Made by a program: the position numbers and the translations under genes. Of a stretch of 55,211 bases of DNA, positions 24,240 through 33,205 are shown piece by piece. The notes under the pieces were generated by a model. That model made no database searches, was not told the origin of the DNA, and saw only the letters and a program-made list of their open reading frames with translations. Numbering within the stretch: the first letter of the stretch is position 1; each line of letters opens with the position of its first letter. The DNA is from Dyella acidisoli (GTDB lineage Bacteria > Pseudomonadota > Gammaproteobacteria > Xanthomonadales > Rhodanobacteraceae): the NCBI RefSeq assembly GCF_030160295.1, contig NZ_BSOB01000024.1, forward strand, positions 1-55,211, read 5' to 3'.

Positions 24240-25778
24240 ATGTCCAGTCGACAAGATAAGGCTGTAGCAACTGCGAATGCCTACAATCAAGGTAATATTG
24301 CAGGTTTAGACGATGCGATGACCCGGCGTCTAATTGCTTCTGTGGTTTTAACTGAAAGCAATGGTGGTGATCTGGATATCACCAATAGCCTTGGTTACGT
24401 CGGTCGGTATCAAGCCGGTGCTAGTTGGCTTGCTGATGCCGACTATATTGATAGCAACAAATTGCGTACGGCGATGGCTGGAGATGGTTTTACACGCGAG
24501 GCAGCGTGGGGAGCTAAAGGCCATATGACAGAATTTCTGAATGATTCAGCCAACTGGAAGAATGGCTTGAGCTTGGATCAGTACAAGGCTTCTGCAGAAC
24601 TACAGGACAGAGCTTTCAAGATAATCAGTGACAAGGCCTACAAACAGGCGATCCGAGAAGGAGTTCTTAGAGAAAGAGACGATGATTCGAAGATTGCAGG
24701 CTATCTTAAAGCTCGACACATTTCCGGCCCAGCTGGTGCCAGGAAGGCATTGGAAGGCATTGCTGTCAATGATGACTATCAAACAAGCAACATTAAGTAT
24801 TTAGAAGACATTACACGTAATGGTGATGGCTTAAATCAAGTGATGAACCACCATCGGGAACAACACTTTCAAATACAAGACGATCGTTCAGTGGGGCTCT
24901 TCAAAAACCATGAAGTTCTGCGCCAGGATAAGCATGGTGCTGATGTCGTCAAACTTCAAACCGATCTGCGTGACCTCGGCTATACCGATGTTCATGGGGA
25001 TCCTCTGGAGCCCGATGGTCGATTCGGTCGCAACACGCACCATGCTGTCGAAAACTTCCAGCGTGATCATGACCTAAATGCAGATGGTGTGGTTGGTCCG
25101 AATACATGGGCTGCGTTGCGCAATGTAGTACGCATATCATCGGTTGCGCCCACGGTGACCCAAATCTCCGGGCAGAACCAGCAATCCTCACAGGACCCGG
25201 TGGATACATCACCTGTCTACCCGAGCGATACCGCGAACCAGCAGTTGGTACTACTGCAAGCACAGGTACTTGAAATGCAACGGCAAATGGAGGCGATGAT
25301 TCGGCAACGCGAACTGGGGCACGAGAAGGAAAGGGGCGATTCGTTCGCTGTGTCAAGCGAAACGCCCCGGCACGCTGCGTTTGACGAGTACACCCCGGCT
25401 CAGCGTATCACCTGGCGATTGGGCTACAGCGACCCACGCCACCCGCAACACGATCTCTACATTGACGTAAAAGAACGCCTGAAAGCCGACGGGCACCACC
25501 TTCCAGAAGATCGGCTAACCCAGGTCGTCGGCGAAATGCACACGCGAGGTTTCCAGCCGAACTGGGAAGGTTACGCCAAGGTGCACAACGACGCGGTGTA
25601 TGTCTCGGACTTCAGCCCGTGGGCTAATCGGGTGCGCGTGGATCTAAAAGAACCCGCGCCGTCGGTGCAGGAGACGCTGCGACAAGTGGACGATCATCAA
25701 CAGACCCTGACGCAACAGCATGCGTTGCGGGAACAACAGACGCAGAGCCGTGGGCACGGACACTCGCTGTCGCCGTGA
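24240..25778 (+). CDS. Putative T4SS peptidoglycan-hydrolase effector (X-Tfe-like) with XVIPCD-like tail
   Basis: A 512-residue protein without signal peptide. Residues 1-200 resemble a lysozyme/transglycosylase-type fold, with TESNGGD (E39 a possible catalytic acid) and GYVGRYQAGASWL. Residues about 231-296 are a PG_binding_1 domain (VVKLQTDLRDLGY to GVVGPNTWAALRN). A Gln-rich linker follows. From about 385 to the end is an XVIPCD-like domain with the hallmark DPRHPQHDLY at 398-407 and a Gln-rich tail. XVIPCDs are the signal read by VirD4 in Xanthomonadales. Its expected role is contact-dependent killing of rival Gram-negatives by wall cleavage. The N-terminal half is AT-richer than the flanks, suggesting transfer. 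Enzyme class is uncertain. Confidence 0.8.
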   Translation: MSSRQDKAVATANAYNQGNIAGLDDAMTRRLIASVVLTESNGGDLDITNSLGYVGRYQAGASWLADADYIDSNKLRTAMAGDGFTREAAWGAKGHMTEFLNDSANWKNGLSLDQYKASAELQDRAFKIISDKAYKQAIREGVLRERDDDSKIAGYLKARHISGPAGARKALEGIAVNDDYQTSNIKYLEDITRNGDGLNQVMNHHREQHFQIQDDRSVGLFKNHEVLRQDKHGADVVKLQTDLRDLGYTDVHGDPLEPDGRFGRNTHHAVENFQRDHDLNADGVVGPNTWAALRNVVRISSVAPTVTQISGQNQQSSQDPVDTSPVYPSDTANQQLVLLQAQVLEMQRQMEAMIRQRELGHEKERGDSFAVSSETPRHAAFDEYTPAQRITWRLGYSDPRHPQHDLYIDVKERLKADGHHLPEDRLTQVVGEMHTRGFQPNWEGYAKVHNDAVYVSDFSPWANRVRVDLKEPAPSVQETLRQVDDHQQTLTQQHALREQQTQSRGHGHSLSP

Positions 25779-25791
25779 TGACGAATATTCG

Positions 25792-25863
25792 GTAGGTTGG
25801 GGCGCAAACCCCAACATCGCCATACATGTAGAAGAGCATGTTGGGTTTTTCATCCCAACCTAC
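25792..25863. repeat. GTAG REP pair
   Basis: Starts GTAGGTTGGGGCGCAAACCC and ends CATCCCAACCTAC. It follows the effector gene directly. Confidence 0.8.
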
Positions 25864-25897
25864 ACTATGCGCTTCCTGACCTGCACCGTGAGGTTGA

Positions 25898-25922
25898 TCC
25901 CCCTCCCGAAAGAGGAGGGGGA
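25898..25922. terminator. Hairpin between convergent genes
   Basis: TCCCCCTCC at 25898-25906 pairs with GGAGGGGGA at 25914-25922 over a 7-base loop. It lies between the effector gene and the convergent porin gene. Confidence 0.45.
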
Positions 25923-25933
25923 CCCAGCGCCAC

Positions 25934-27361
25934 TCAGAACTTGTAATACGCACTCACATTAACCTGATTCCCACTGGTCGATACCCGATTCACCCCGTTC
26001 GAGGTGGAGTTGAGAATCGCGTGGATCCATTCCACCGCAAACGCGTAATCCCCCACCGTGTACTGCAGGTTCGCGGCTACTTGGCGATTCTTCAGTAATC
26101 CAGTGGAGCCGTGATTGAACCAGCGAACCACATCGCTGGTGTTGGGCTTGCTGAAGGCATAGAACACATTGGCACTCCAGTTCGACGTGAACTTGTAGCC
26201 GCCCATCACGTATGCGCCGGTGTCCTTGATGTCGCCGAATTGCGAGAGGTCGCCGAAGATCTGGCCGATACCTCTGCCGGTGTATCCCACGCTCCTGAGT
26301 ACCCACTGACCTGGTGTCCACTGGCCGCCGAGTTCGAAGGCTTCGCTGGAGAATTGGCGTTTGATCGGTGTCGGTTCGGTATTGCCCACGCCGGCCAGGT
26401 TGATCTGGCTCCAGTGCGCCGCGGCGAACAGCATCCATTCTTTCGGTTGCTCCACGTGCAGCTTGGCTTCGATCTGCGGGCGGAAGCCGGCGTTGCCTGC
26501 GCTGATGTAGTTCACCTCGTTGCCCGGACCGTTCCACGTTCCTTCAAATGCGCCGACATCCAGCCGCCATTGCGGGCCGGTGGAACCGTGGTTGAGATCC
26601 TGCGAGAACACTATACCGGGGAAGCGCCAGCCGATGATGCCGGCGCCATAACCCAATGGGAAGGCGATATGGCTGAGCGAGTTGGGCAGATCGTCCAGTG
26701 GGAACATCAGATCCCACATCTGGCCAATCTTGAACGAACTGCCGGTCACCGGGTTTTCCAGCACCATATAGGCTTGGCGCAGGCGTGGCAGCGGCTGCTC
26801 TTGCGAGTAGGGTCCGGTGCCGTTGTTGCCGCCGAAGAAATCCATTTCCAGATGCGCGCCGCCGGTCCAATCGCCGGCCACTTTCGCTCCAGTGAGATCG
26901 AACCAGAAGCGGGTATTGCGGACGTCCACGCCGCTTAGTCGACCCGTTGAACCGGGAATCGGATACTCGGCGTTCTGGCCATTGCCGAAGGTGAAGCTCT
27001 TGCTCTGCGAGAACGCCGTGGCGTCGATGAAGCCATGCAACGCCACCGATACGCCCGGCGCGCTGCTGAAGGTCGGCGCCTGTTTCTGGACCGCCGCCAC
27101 GGTGGTTTGCACTTGTGCCTGAGCCTGTTGTGTTTGCTGGATCTGCGTTTGTTGCTGCGTTTGCTGGTTCTGCAATTGAGTCAGCGCTTCGTGCATTTGT
27201 TGCAGATCCTGCTGCTGCTGATTGAGTTGCTGTTGCTGCTTTTCCACCAATGCCTTCAACGCCTTGATTTCCTTCTCCCGGCTATCTTGTGCAGCGAATA
27301 CAGGCATGGTCGCGGTCAGGCCCAGTGCCATAAGGGCCAGAAACAAAGTATGTCGTTTCAT
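25934..27361 (-). CDS. DcaP-like trimeric porin
   Basis: A 475-residue outer-membrane porin with a signal peptide (cut near VFAAQ). A long Gln-rich coiled coil spans about 25-90, as in DcaP-type porins. A beta-barrel follows and ends with a C-terminal aromatic residue (AYYKF). DcaP proteins take up dicarboxylates and similar acids. The start at 27361 gives the signal peptide and has AAGGAG upstream. It is 25 bases downstream of satP, so the two probably form a carboxylate-uptake operon. Confidence 0.82.
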   Translation of the reverse strand: MKRHTLFLALMALGLTATMPVFAAQDSREKEIKALKALVEKQQQQLNQQQQDLQQMHEALTQLQNQQTQQQTQIQQTQQAQAQVQTTVAAVQKQAPTFSSAPGVSVALHGFIDATAFSQSKSFTFGNGQNAEYPIPGSTGRLSGVDVRNTRFWFDLTGAKVAGDWTGGAHLEMDFFGGNNGTGPYSQEQPLPRLRQAYMVLENPVTGSSFKIGQMWDLMFPLDDLPNSLSHIAFPLGYGAGIIGWRFPGIVFSQDLNHGSTGPQWRLDVGAFEGTWNGPGNEVNYISAGNAGFRPQIEAKLHVEQPKEWMLFAAAHWSQINLAGVGNTEPTPIKRQFSSEAFELGGQWTPGQWVLRSVGYTGRGIGQIFGDLSQFGDIKDTGAYVMGGYKFTSNWSANVFYAFSKPNTSDVVRWFNHGSTGLLKNRQVAANLQYTVGDYAFAVEWIHAILNSTSNGVNRVSTSGNQVNVSAYYKF

Positions 27362-27386
27362 GGAGTGCTCCTTATCGTTGGGTATG

Positions 27387-27959
27387 TCAGCTGGGCGCGC
27401 CAACGGGCAACACGACTCGCTTGTGCCCGTCATTGATGATTTCCGCTGCCGATAGATAAAACGCAAGCAAGGCGGTCAGCAGTCCTACGTAACCGCCGGC
27501 CGTATGCAATCCGGCCATACCGGTCCATTCACCCGCAGCAAGCAGGAAAAAGGTGATCCACAAAGCAAGGAAGATCAGCTGCAACGCACGTGCAGCGCGT
27601 AACGTGCCAAGCCACATGTAGAACGTGAATACGCCCCACATGAAGAGATACCAACCCACGAAAGCACCCGGCACTTTGTCGTGCAAAAACAGTACGAACA
27701 ACGCGAACGACCACCAGAACGCGCCGTAACTTACGAAGGCAGTCGTACCGAAGGTGTTGCCTCGCGGCAGTTCCATAATGCCGGCAATTATCTGTGCCGT
27801 ACCGCCGTAGGCCATGGCCACCGCAAGCACCATGTTCATGGCGTCGCCGGTGAACCAGCCGGCGTTGATCATGCTCAACAACCACGTTGTCAATGCGAAC
27901 CCCGCCAGACCCAGCGGGGCTGGATTCGAGAATCGCGCAACAGCCTGTTCATTGCTCAT
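27387..27959 (-). CDS. satP: Acetate/succinate transporter, SatP (YaaH/GPR1/FUN34) family
   Basis: A 190-residue inner-membrane protein with six transmembrane segments and the family signature NPAPLGLAGF near the N-terminus. The family moves acetate and related monocarboxylates with protons. GGAGG lies upstream of the ATG. Pairing with a DcaP-like porin indicates uptake of small organic acids across both membranes. It has a long 5' region with several hairpins (see below). Confidence 0.9.
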   Translation of the reverse strand: MSNEQAVARFSNPAPLGLAGFALTTWLLSMINAGWFTGDAMNMVLAVAMAYGGTAQIIAGIMELPRGNTFGTTAFVSYGAFWWSFALFVLFLHDKVPGAFVGWYLFMWGVFTFYMWLGTLRAARALQLIFLALWITFFLLAAGEWTGMAGLHTAGGYVGLLTALLAFYLSAAEIINDGHKRVVLPVGAPS

Positions 27960-28473
27960 AGCAGGAACCTCCCCAAAAAGTGCGTTGATGGGATGGAGTG
28001 CGTGGCTCCGCGTTGCCCGCGATGCGTGCTCCTGATTGGCGCATGGGCGTGCATGGTGCGCTCCCCGCCACCATGCAGGTTTGAGTAGCAGACCGTATTT
28101 ATTGCGGTGTCACTGATACGTTGAAAATGCCGGATGCTGCCGGCCGCGGCCTGTCGTAACAGGCGCCGATTGCGTGCTCGCAAGGGTGCTGTCGTCGCAA
28201 CGGCCCGTACCGTTTGACGTGAGTCCTCCCTCCGCATGCCTGGTGACCCGCCAGGCTTCCGACCCGCGCAACGCGGCTGGGTGCTGCAAGGCAGCAAGGT
28301 GGGCCGCGAATGCCCGGACCTATACCGGAACTTTACAGAAATGCGACAGGAATAGTAGGCCTGTGGACGTCATTTCGCGTAAACCAAAAAAACACGCGGC
28401 TCTCGTGGGTGGGGAGCAAACCCCAACATCGTTATGCCGATCAACATGGCAATGCTGGGGTTTGCACCCCTAC
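27960..28473. promoter_or_regulatory. Intergenic region with a three-hairpin structured segment
   Basis: 514 bases between satP and mocA, both on the minus strand. Three hairpins lie in a row: GCCTGG/CCAGGC (28238-28256), CCGCG-CAA-CGCGG (28264-28276) and GCTGC-AAG-GCAGC (28283-28295). Read on the minus strand they would be about 280 bases upstream of satP. This may be an RNA leader or small RNA. I could not match it to a known riboswitch. A GTAG REP pair is at 28405-28477. Confidence 0.35.
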
Positions 28474-28477
28474 CTAC
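28405..28477. repeat. GTAG/GTGG REP pair
   Basis: Left half begins GTGGGTGGGGAGCAAACCCC, and the right half ends GGGGTTTGCACCCCTACCTAC read in pieces. It overlaps the last codons of mocA by 4 bases. Confidence 0.75.
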
Positions 28478-29097
28478 GGGAGCGGCTTTGGGGCAGCGAG
28501 CAACGCCTGCGCTCTACGTAGATCTTCCTGCGTATCGATATCCGCAACGTCATCCGAGGCGAACACTTCCAGTCGAGCTGCTTCGCGTTGGAGCAAGGCA
28601 CGCGCACCTTTCGGGCCGGACAGTACCGCCAGCGCATCAAAGCAATCACGAGGAAACAAGGCAGGTGGTCCTTGCATACCGTCATGCTCCGTTGCGAATA
28701 CGCGGCCGGGTGCTTGCCGATGCCGTTCCAGCATGGTTTTGAATGCCGTTGCACCAAGTAACGGTTGATCGGCCAAGGCCACCAGCACCGCCGAAGCATG
28801 CGGGAACGTGCGCATGACTTCGCTCACACCGGCAGCCAGCGAGCTACCCATGCCCAGTTGCCAATCTTTGCAACGCACTAGGCGCAGTGGCAGGTCGTCG
28901 ATTACGGCTTCCACATCATCGGCATAAGCGCCTGTTACAACGATGACGGGGATGTCGGCTTCCAGCAGCATGCGTGCCACTCGTCGTACCATCGGTTCCC
29001 CGTCGATATCCGCGAGTTGTTTGGCGCCGCCAAAGCGGCTGCCTTCGCCTGCCGCGAGCAAGAGAATCACCGGCGAAAGGGAGACGGCTGACGGCAT
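28474..29097 (-). CDS. mocA: MocA/MobA-like molybdenum cofactor nucleotidyltransferase
   Basis: A 207-residue NTP-transferase with the nucleotide-binding start LLLAAGEGSRFGGAKQL and later ALADQPLL, as in MocA, which adds CMP to molybdopterin for xanthine-oxidase-family enzymes. The start overlaps the xdhC stop (ATGA). It supplies the cytosine-dinucleotide cofactor for the divergent molybdenum hydroxylase. Confidence 0.85.
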   Translation of the reverse strand: MPSAVSLSPVILLLAAGEGSRFGGAKQLADIDGEPMVRRVARMLLEADIPVIVVTGAYADDVEAVIDDLPLRLVRCKDWQLGMGSSLAAGVSEVMRTFPHASAVLVALADQPLLGATAFKTMLERHRQAPGRVFATEHDGMQGPPALFPRDCFDALAVLSGPKGARALLQREAARLEVFASDDVADIDTQEDLRRAQALLAAPKPLP

Positions 29098-30188
29098 CAG
29101 TGGATGGCGCCGTCGTTATCGCGCAAGTGACCACCGTTACGACGGTTGATCACTGCCATGATTTCGGCGGCGATCGCCAGCGCAATTTCTTCAGGCGTTT
29201 CGGAGCCGATATCCAGGCCCGCTGGCGCATGCACATGCACGCCATCGAGTGCGGGATTGTGGCGCATGCGCGCAACGCGTTCGCGCGAGCCCAATGCGCC
29301 GACATAAGCCACAGGAGCACCACGCAATGCACGGAGATAGGCGATGTCCTGTTCGAGATTGTGCGTCATCACTACCACGGAGCTATGTGGGTCTAGCGCT
29401 ATCGCGTCATTGAGCTGCTGTGGTGTGGCGCATGCGGTGTGCAAACCCTCAGGCAGATCGGCTGTGCGCAAGCGCGCTGGATCGTGATCGACCAGCGTCG
29501 TGCGCCATCCCAGCGCGCTGGCCAGTGGTAACAGGGCGCGCGCTGCGGCACTGCTGCCGATGACGACCAATGCATGTGGCGGAGCGATGACTTCCACCAG
29601 CACGTCGACCTTGCCCTGTGCAGATGGAAGGTCCAATGTGCGAGCGCGATGTGAGGGGAGATTAGTTGCTTGCGCCATGATGACTTGCACCAGCGATGCA
29701 TCGCCGATGGCATCGTAAAGCACGTCGTGTCCATGCCACGCCAATCGCCGCGGCATGAGCACTTGGTCGTTTTCCGCAAACAGCGTAGCCATGTGAATGG
29801 TGCGCCGCTCATCGAGGCAGCGCGCCAGCGTGTCGATGAAATCCGTATCGTGGATCGCTAGCAGTGGCTCGATCAGCACTTCCAGCTCGCCGCCGCAACC
29901 CATTTCGATCAATACGTCCAGGCCGGATTCCGCGTTATAGCGCACCAGCTTGGGTTCGCCGCTGTCGATGATCTCCAGCGCGCGCGCCACGATGTCGCGT
30001 TGTGGGCAACCGCCGGAAAGTTCGCATACCACCTGGCCATCACCGAGCACCAGCATCCGTGTGCCGGGACGGCGAAAGGTGGAACCGCGCGTGCGGGTAA
30101 GCGTGGCAAGGGCGGCTTTCGGCGCCGCGGTGCGGTGCACGTCGCGCAATGCCGCAATCAAGATGCTTAGCTCGTGGGCCGAATTCAT
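29097..30188 (-). CDS. XdhC/CoxI-family molybdenum-enzyme maturation protein
   Basis: A 363-residue XdhC-type chaperone with an N-terminal XdhC_CoxI domain (GSTFRRPGTRMLV, ELSGGCPQRDIV) and a C-terminal Rossmann part (ALVVIGSSAAARALLPLA, AYVGALGSRERVARM). Such proteins sulfurate or insert the cofactor into xanthine-oxidase-family enzymes. The gene diverges from the three hydroxylase subunit genes over a 240-base gap and is coupled to mocA. Confidence 0.88.
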   Translation of the reverse strand: MNSAHELSILIAALRDVHRTAAPKAALATLTRTRGSTFRRPGTRMLVLGDGQVVCELSGGCPQRDIVARALEIIDSGEPKLVRYNAESGLDVLIEMGCGGELEVLIEPLLAIHDTDFIDTLARCLDERRTIHMATLFAENDQVLMPRRLAWHGHDVLYDAIGDASLVQVIMAQATNLPSHRARTLDLPSAQGKVDVLVEVIAPPHALVVIGSSAAARALLPLASALGWRTTLVDHDPARLRTADLPEGLHTACATPQQLNDAIALDPHSSVVVMTHNLEQDIAYLRALRGAPVAYVGALGSRERVARMRHNPALDGVHVHAPAGLDIGSETPEEIALAIAAEIMAVINRRNGGHLRDNDGAIH

Positions 30189-30428
30189 CTTTGCTGTCGA
30201 TGGATAAAAGGAGCAGAATCGCCAAGCGCGATGGTGTCACGTCTTTGACGTTCGATGCCATCCTGCGCACGGGGTGGGTGGAGCAACGGTCGTCGGACTA
30301 CGGCTTTTTTACGCTGGATTTGCTGAGATAGTCATTTCTCATCACGTGCGTGAAGAACACGGCAGTTTTAGGCAAGCGCGCCGAGTATCAGGCAACGTAC
30401 GCTGTTCTTTTATACAAGGGGAAGCTTC

Positions 30429-30932
30429 ATGGTGTCCTTGTCTATCAACGGTCAGACATATCCCGTCGACGTACCCGATGACATGCCGCTGCTATGGGTG
30501 CTGCGTGACGTCATCGGCCTGACCGGTACCAAGTTTGGCTGCGGCATTGCGCAATGCGGTGCGTGCACCGTGCATCTGGATGGCCAGGCGGTGCGTTCGT
30601 GTGTGCTGCCGGTTGGCACCATTGGCAACCGCGCCATCACCACCATCGAGGCCGTGGGCAACACGCCCAGCGGGCAGAAGATCCAGCAGGCATGGCTGGA
30701 TGTGGACGTCGTGCAATGCGGCTATTGCCAGTCCGGCCAGATCATGGCCGCCGCAGCGCTGCTCGCGCATACGCCCAATCCCAACGATGCGGATATCGAT
30801 GCGGCAATGTCCGGCAACCTTTGCCGTTGCGCCACCTATGTGCGCATTCGCGCCGCGATCAAGCAGGCAGCGACCGGCAAGGCGGAGCTCCAGCAAACAA
30901 TCGTCAGCATGCCGGAAGGAGCTGCGTCATGA
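30429..30932 (+). CDS. 2Fe-2S subunit of a xanthine-oxidase-family dehydrogenase
   Basis: A 167-residue small subunit (IorA/NicA/aldehyde-dehydrogenase type). Cysteines for the plant-type cluster are C38, C43, C46 and C58. Those for the second cluster are C97, C100, C132 and C134 (QCGYCQSGQ and LCRCATY). It passes electrons from molybdenum to the cytochrome subunit. The next gene overlaps by ATGA. Confidence 0.92.
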   Translation: MVSLSINGQTYPVDVPDDMPLLWVLRDVIGLTGTKFGCGIAQCGACTVHLDGQAVRSCVLPVGTIGNRAITTIEAVGNTPSGQKIQQAWLDVDVVQCGYCQSGQIMAAAALLAHTPNPNDADIDAAMSGNLCRCATYVRIRAAIKQAATGKAELQQTIVSMPEGAAS

Positions 30933-33205
30933 GCACCGAACTTCTGTCGCAAGCTTCGAAGCAAGACGAACCCGTCAATCCGCATCGCCGCCATATGCTC
31001 AAGGCTAGTGGCTTGGCGATCGCCTTTTTGTGGTTAGGCGGCACAGGTACGGCTGCTGCCATGATCAGCGCGCGCCGCCAGCCGGGCGACACGGCCGCTG
31101 CCATGGCCGACGGCAATCCCCCGTTCGTGCCCAACGCCTTCATCCGCATCGACAGCGAAGGTCCGGTGCGGCTGGTGATGCCTACTGTGGAAATGGGGCA
31201 GGGTATCTACACCGGTTGTTGCATGCTGCTGGCTGAAGAACTCGGCGTGGGGCTGGATCAGATCAAGGTGGAACATTCGCCGGCCAGCGACGAGTTGTAT
31301 GGCATTCCCTTGCTGGGCGGGCAGATCACAGGTGGCTCTACCAGTACGCGTGGTACCTGGTCGGTACTGCGCGAAGCCGGCGCCGTGGCGCGCAGCATGT
31401 TGGTGAGTGCCGCTGGCGTGAAATGGCATGTCGATCCCTCCACCTGCACGGTGGAACGTGGCGTGGTGCATCACGTGCCATCGGGTCGCAGCCTTACTTT
31501 CAACCAGTTGGCTGTCGATGCGGGCAAGCTGCCGATGCCTGACAAGGTGCAGCTCACTGATCCGAAGGATTTCAAGCTGATCGGCAAGCCGATGCGGCGC
31601 GTGGATTCAGAGGACAAGATCAAGGGCGCCACGCAGTTCGGCATCGACGTGCGCATGCCGGGCATGAAGGTGGCCACCGTGATGGCGTGCCCCACCTTCA
31701 ACGGCAAGCTTGCTTCGGTGGACGACAAGGCCGCGCGCAAGATTCCCGGTGTGGTGGATGTCCTTCGACTGGATGACGCCGTCGCCGTAGTGGGCGAGCA
31801 TTTCTGGGCGGCGAAGAAGGGACTCGAAGCGCTCGTCATCGACTGGAACCGCGGCGAAAACGCCAATCTCACCACGCAACAATTGCGCGATGCCATTGCG
31901 GATACCGCGCGCAATGGCAAAGGTATCGTCGCACGCAATGATGGCGATCGGCCGCAAGGCACCGTCGTGCAATCGGAATATCAGTCGCCCATGCTCGCGC
32001 ACGCGACGATGGAGCCGATGAACTGCACCGTGCACGTAACTGCCAATCAGTGCGAAATCTGGGTCGGCTCGCAGGTGCCCATGCGTGCTGTACAGGAAGC
32101 GGCGAAGATCACCGGCCTGCCCGAAGGCAAGGTTCTCCTGCATCAACAGTACCTGGGCGGCGGCTTTGGTCGCCGGCTCGAAACCGACTATGTGGAACAG
32201 GCGGTAGCCTTCGCCAAGCAGGTGCCGTATCCGCTGAAAGTGGTGTGGACGCGTGAGGAAGACATCCGCCACGATCGCATGCGGCCGATGTATCACGACG
32301 TTATTTCTGCAGTGGTCGATGCCAATGGCCTCCCGGTCTGGTACGGCTATCGCACCAGCGGTGGCACGGTGCTGGCGCGTTTTGCACCGGGTGCCATGGG
32401 CAAGGACGGTCTCGACGGCGACGCCGTGGAATGCGTGGTGGAACTGCCATACGACATTCCGAAGGGCCATGTGGAATGGATGCGCCACGATATGCCGCCC
32501 GGCATCGTCGTTGGTTGGTGGCGCGGTGTTGGCCCTACGCACAACCTGTTCGTGGTCGAAAGCTTCATCGACGAACTGGCACATCATGCCGGCAAGGATC
32601 CGCTCGAATACCGGCGCTCACTGGTGCAAAAGAATGCACGCGCATTGGGCGTGCTCAATCTCGCCGCCGAGAAAATCGGCTGGGGTGGTCAGCCGCTGCC
32701 AGCGCGCGTGGGACGCGGCATTGCCTTGGGCGAGCCGTTCGGCAGCCATGTGTGCGCGATCGTGGAAGTCGAAGTCACACCGCAGGGTGAGGTGCGTTTG
32801 CGCAAAGCGGTAGCTGCGATCGATTGCGGCATCGCCGTCAATCCCGGTTCCATCGAAGCGCAGATACAGGGTGGCCTGCTGTTTGGCCTCAGCGCCGCGA
32901 TGTACAGCGGCCTCACCCTCAAGAACGGTGCGGTGGAGCAAAGCAACTTCAACGACTATCGCGTCTTGCGCATCAATGAATCGCCGATGGTCGAGGTGCA
33001 TCGCGTGATCAATGCGGAAGCACCCGGCGGTATCGGCGAAGTGGGTACGGCTATCGCCGCGCCTGCGCTCGCCAATGCCATCTTCGCGGCCACCGGCGTG
33101 CGCTTGTACAAACTGCCGGTGGATCGCGACTTGTTGGTGCAAGGCCCGGACGCACTCAAATCGGTGGTGTCGGCTACGACGCATGAGAGGAGGGACATCG
33201 CATGA
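30929..33205 (+). CDS. Molybdopterin-binding subunit of a xanthine-oxidase-family dehydrogenase
   Basis: A 758-residue large subunit (IorB/isoquinoline 1-oxidoreductase beta or aldehyde dehydrogenase type). The N-terminus has a twin-arginine-like motif, [10 protein letters not shown], and a hydrophobic stretch, pointing to Tat export with the small subunit. [26 protein letters not shown] and [10 protein letters not shown] are cofactor-site motifs. The start at 30929 overlaps the previous stop and follows GGAAGGAG. The downstream cytochrome overlaps by ATGA. Substrate (aldehyde, N-heterocycle or nicotinate-like) cannot be decided. Confidence 0.9.
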   Translation: MSTELLSQASKQDEPVNPHRRHMLKASGLAIAFLWLGGTGTAAAMISARRQPGDTAAAMADGNPPFVPNAFIRIDSEGPVRLVMPTVEMGQGIYTGCCMLLAEELGVGLDQIKVEHSPASDELYGIPLLGGQITGGSTSTRGTWSVLREAGAVARSMLVSAAGVKWHVDPSTCTVERGVVHHVPSGRSLTFNQLAVDAGKLPMPDKVQLTDPKDFKLIGKPMRRVDSEDKIKGATQFGIDVRMPGMKVATVMACPTFNGKLASVDDKAARKIPGVVDVLRLDDAVAVVGEHFWAAKKGLEALVIDWNRGENANLTTQQLRDAIADTARNGKGIVARNDGDRPQGTVVQSEYQSPMLAHATMEPMNCTVHVTANQCEIWVGSQVPMRAVQEAAKITGLPEGKVLLHQQYLGGGFGRRLETDYVEQAVAFAKQVPYPLKVVWTREEDIRHDRMRPMYHDVISAVVDANGLPVWYGYRTSGGTVLARFAPGAMGKDGLDGDAVECVVELPYDIPKGHVEWMRHDMPPGIVVGWWRGVGPTHNLFVVESFIDELAHHAGKDPLEYRRSLVQKNARALGVLNLAAEKIGWGGQPLPARVGRGIALGEPFGSHVCAIVEVEVTPQGEVRLRKAVAAIDCGIAVNPGSIEAQIQGGLLFGLSAAMYSGLTLKNGAVEQSNFNDYRVLRINESPMVEVHRVINAEAPGGIGEVGTAIAAPALANAIFAATGVRLYKLPVDRDLLVQGPDALKSVVSATTHERRDIA

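Noticed and set aside
28140-28330. Known riboswitch (cobalamin, molybdenum cofactor, guanidine) or RNase P RNA upstream of satP
   Set aside because: None of the conserved cores of these RNAs could be found, only simple hairpins.
30554-30928. Upstream extension of the molybdopterin subunit
   Set aside because: It lies wholly within the 2Fe-2S subunit gene in another frame and is not protein-like.
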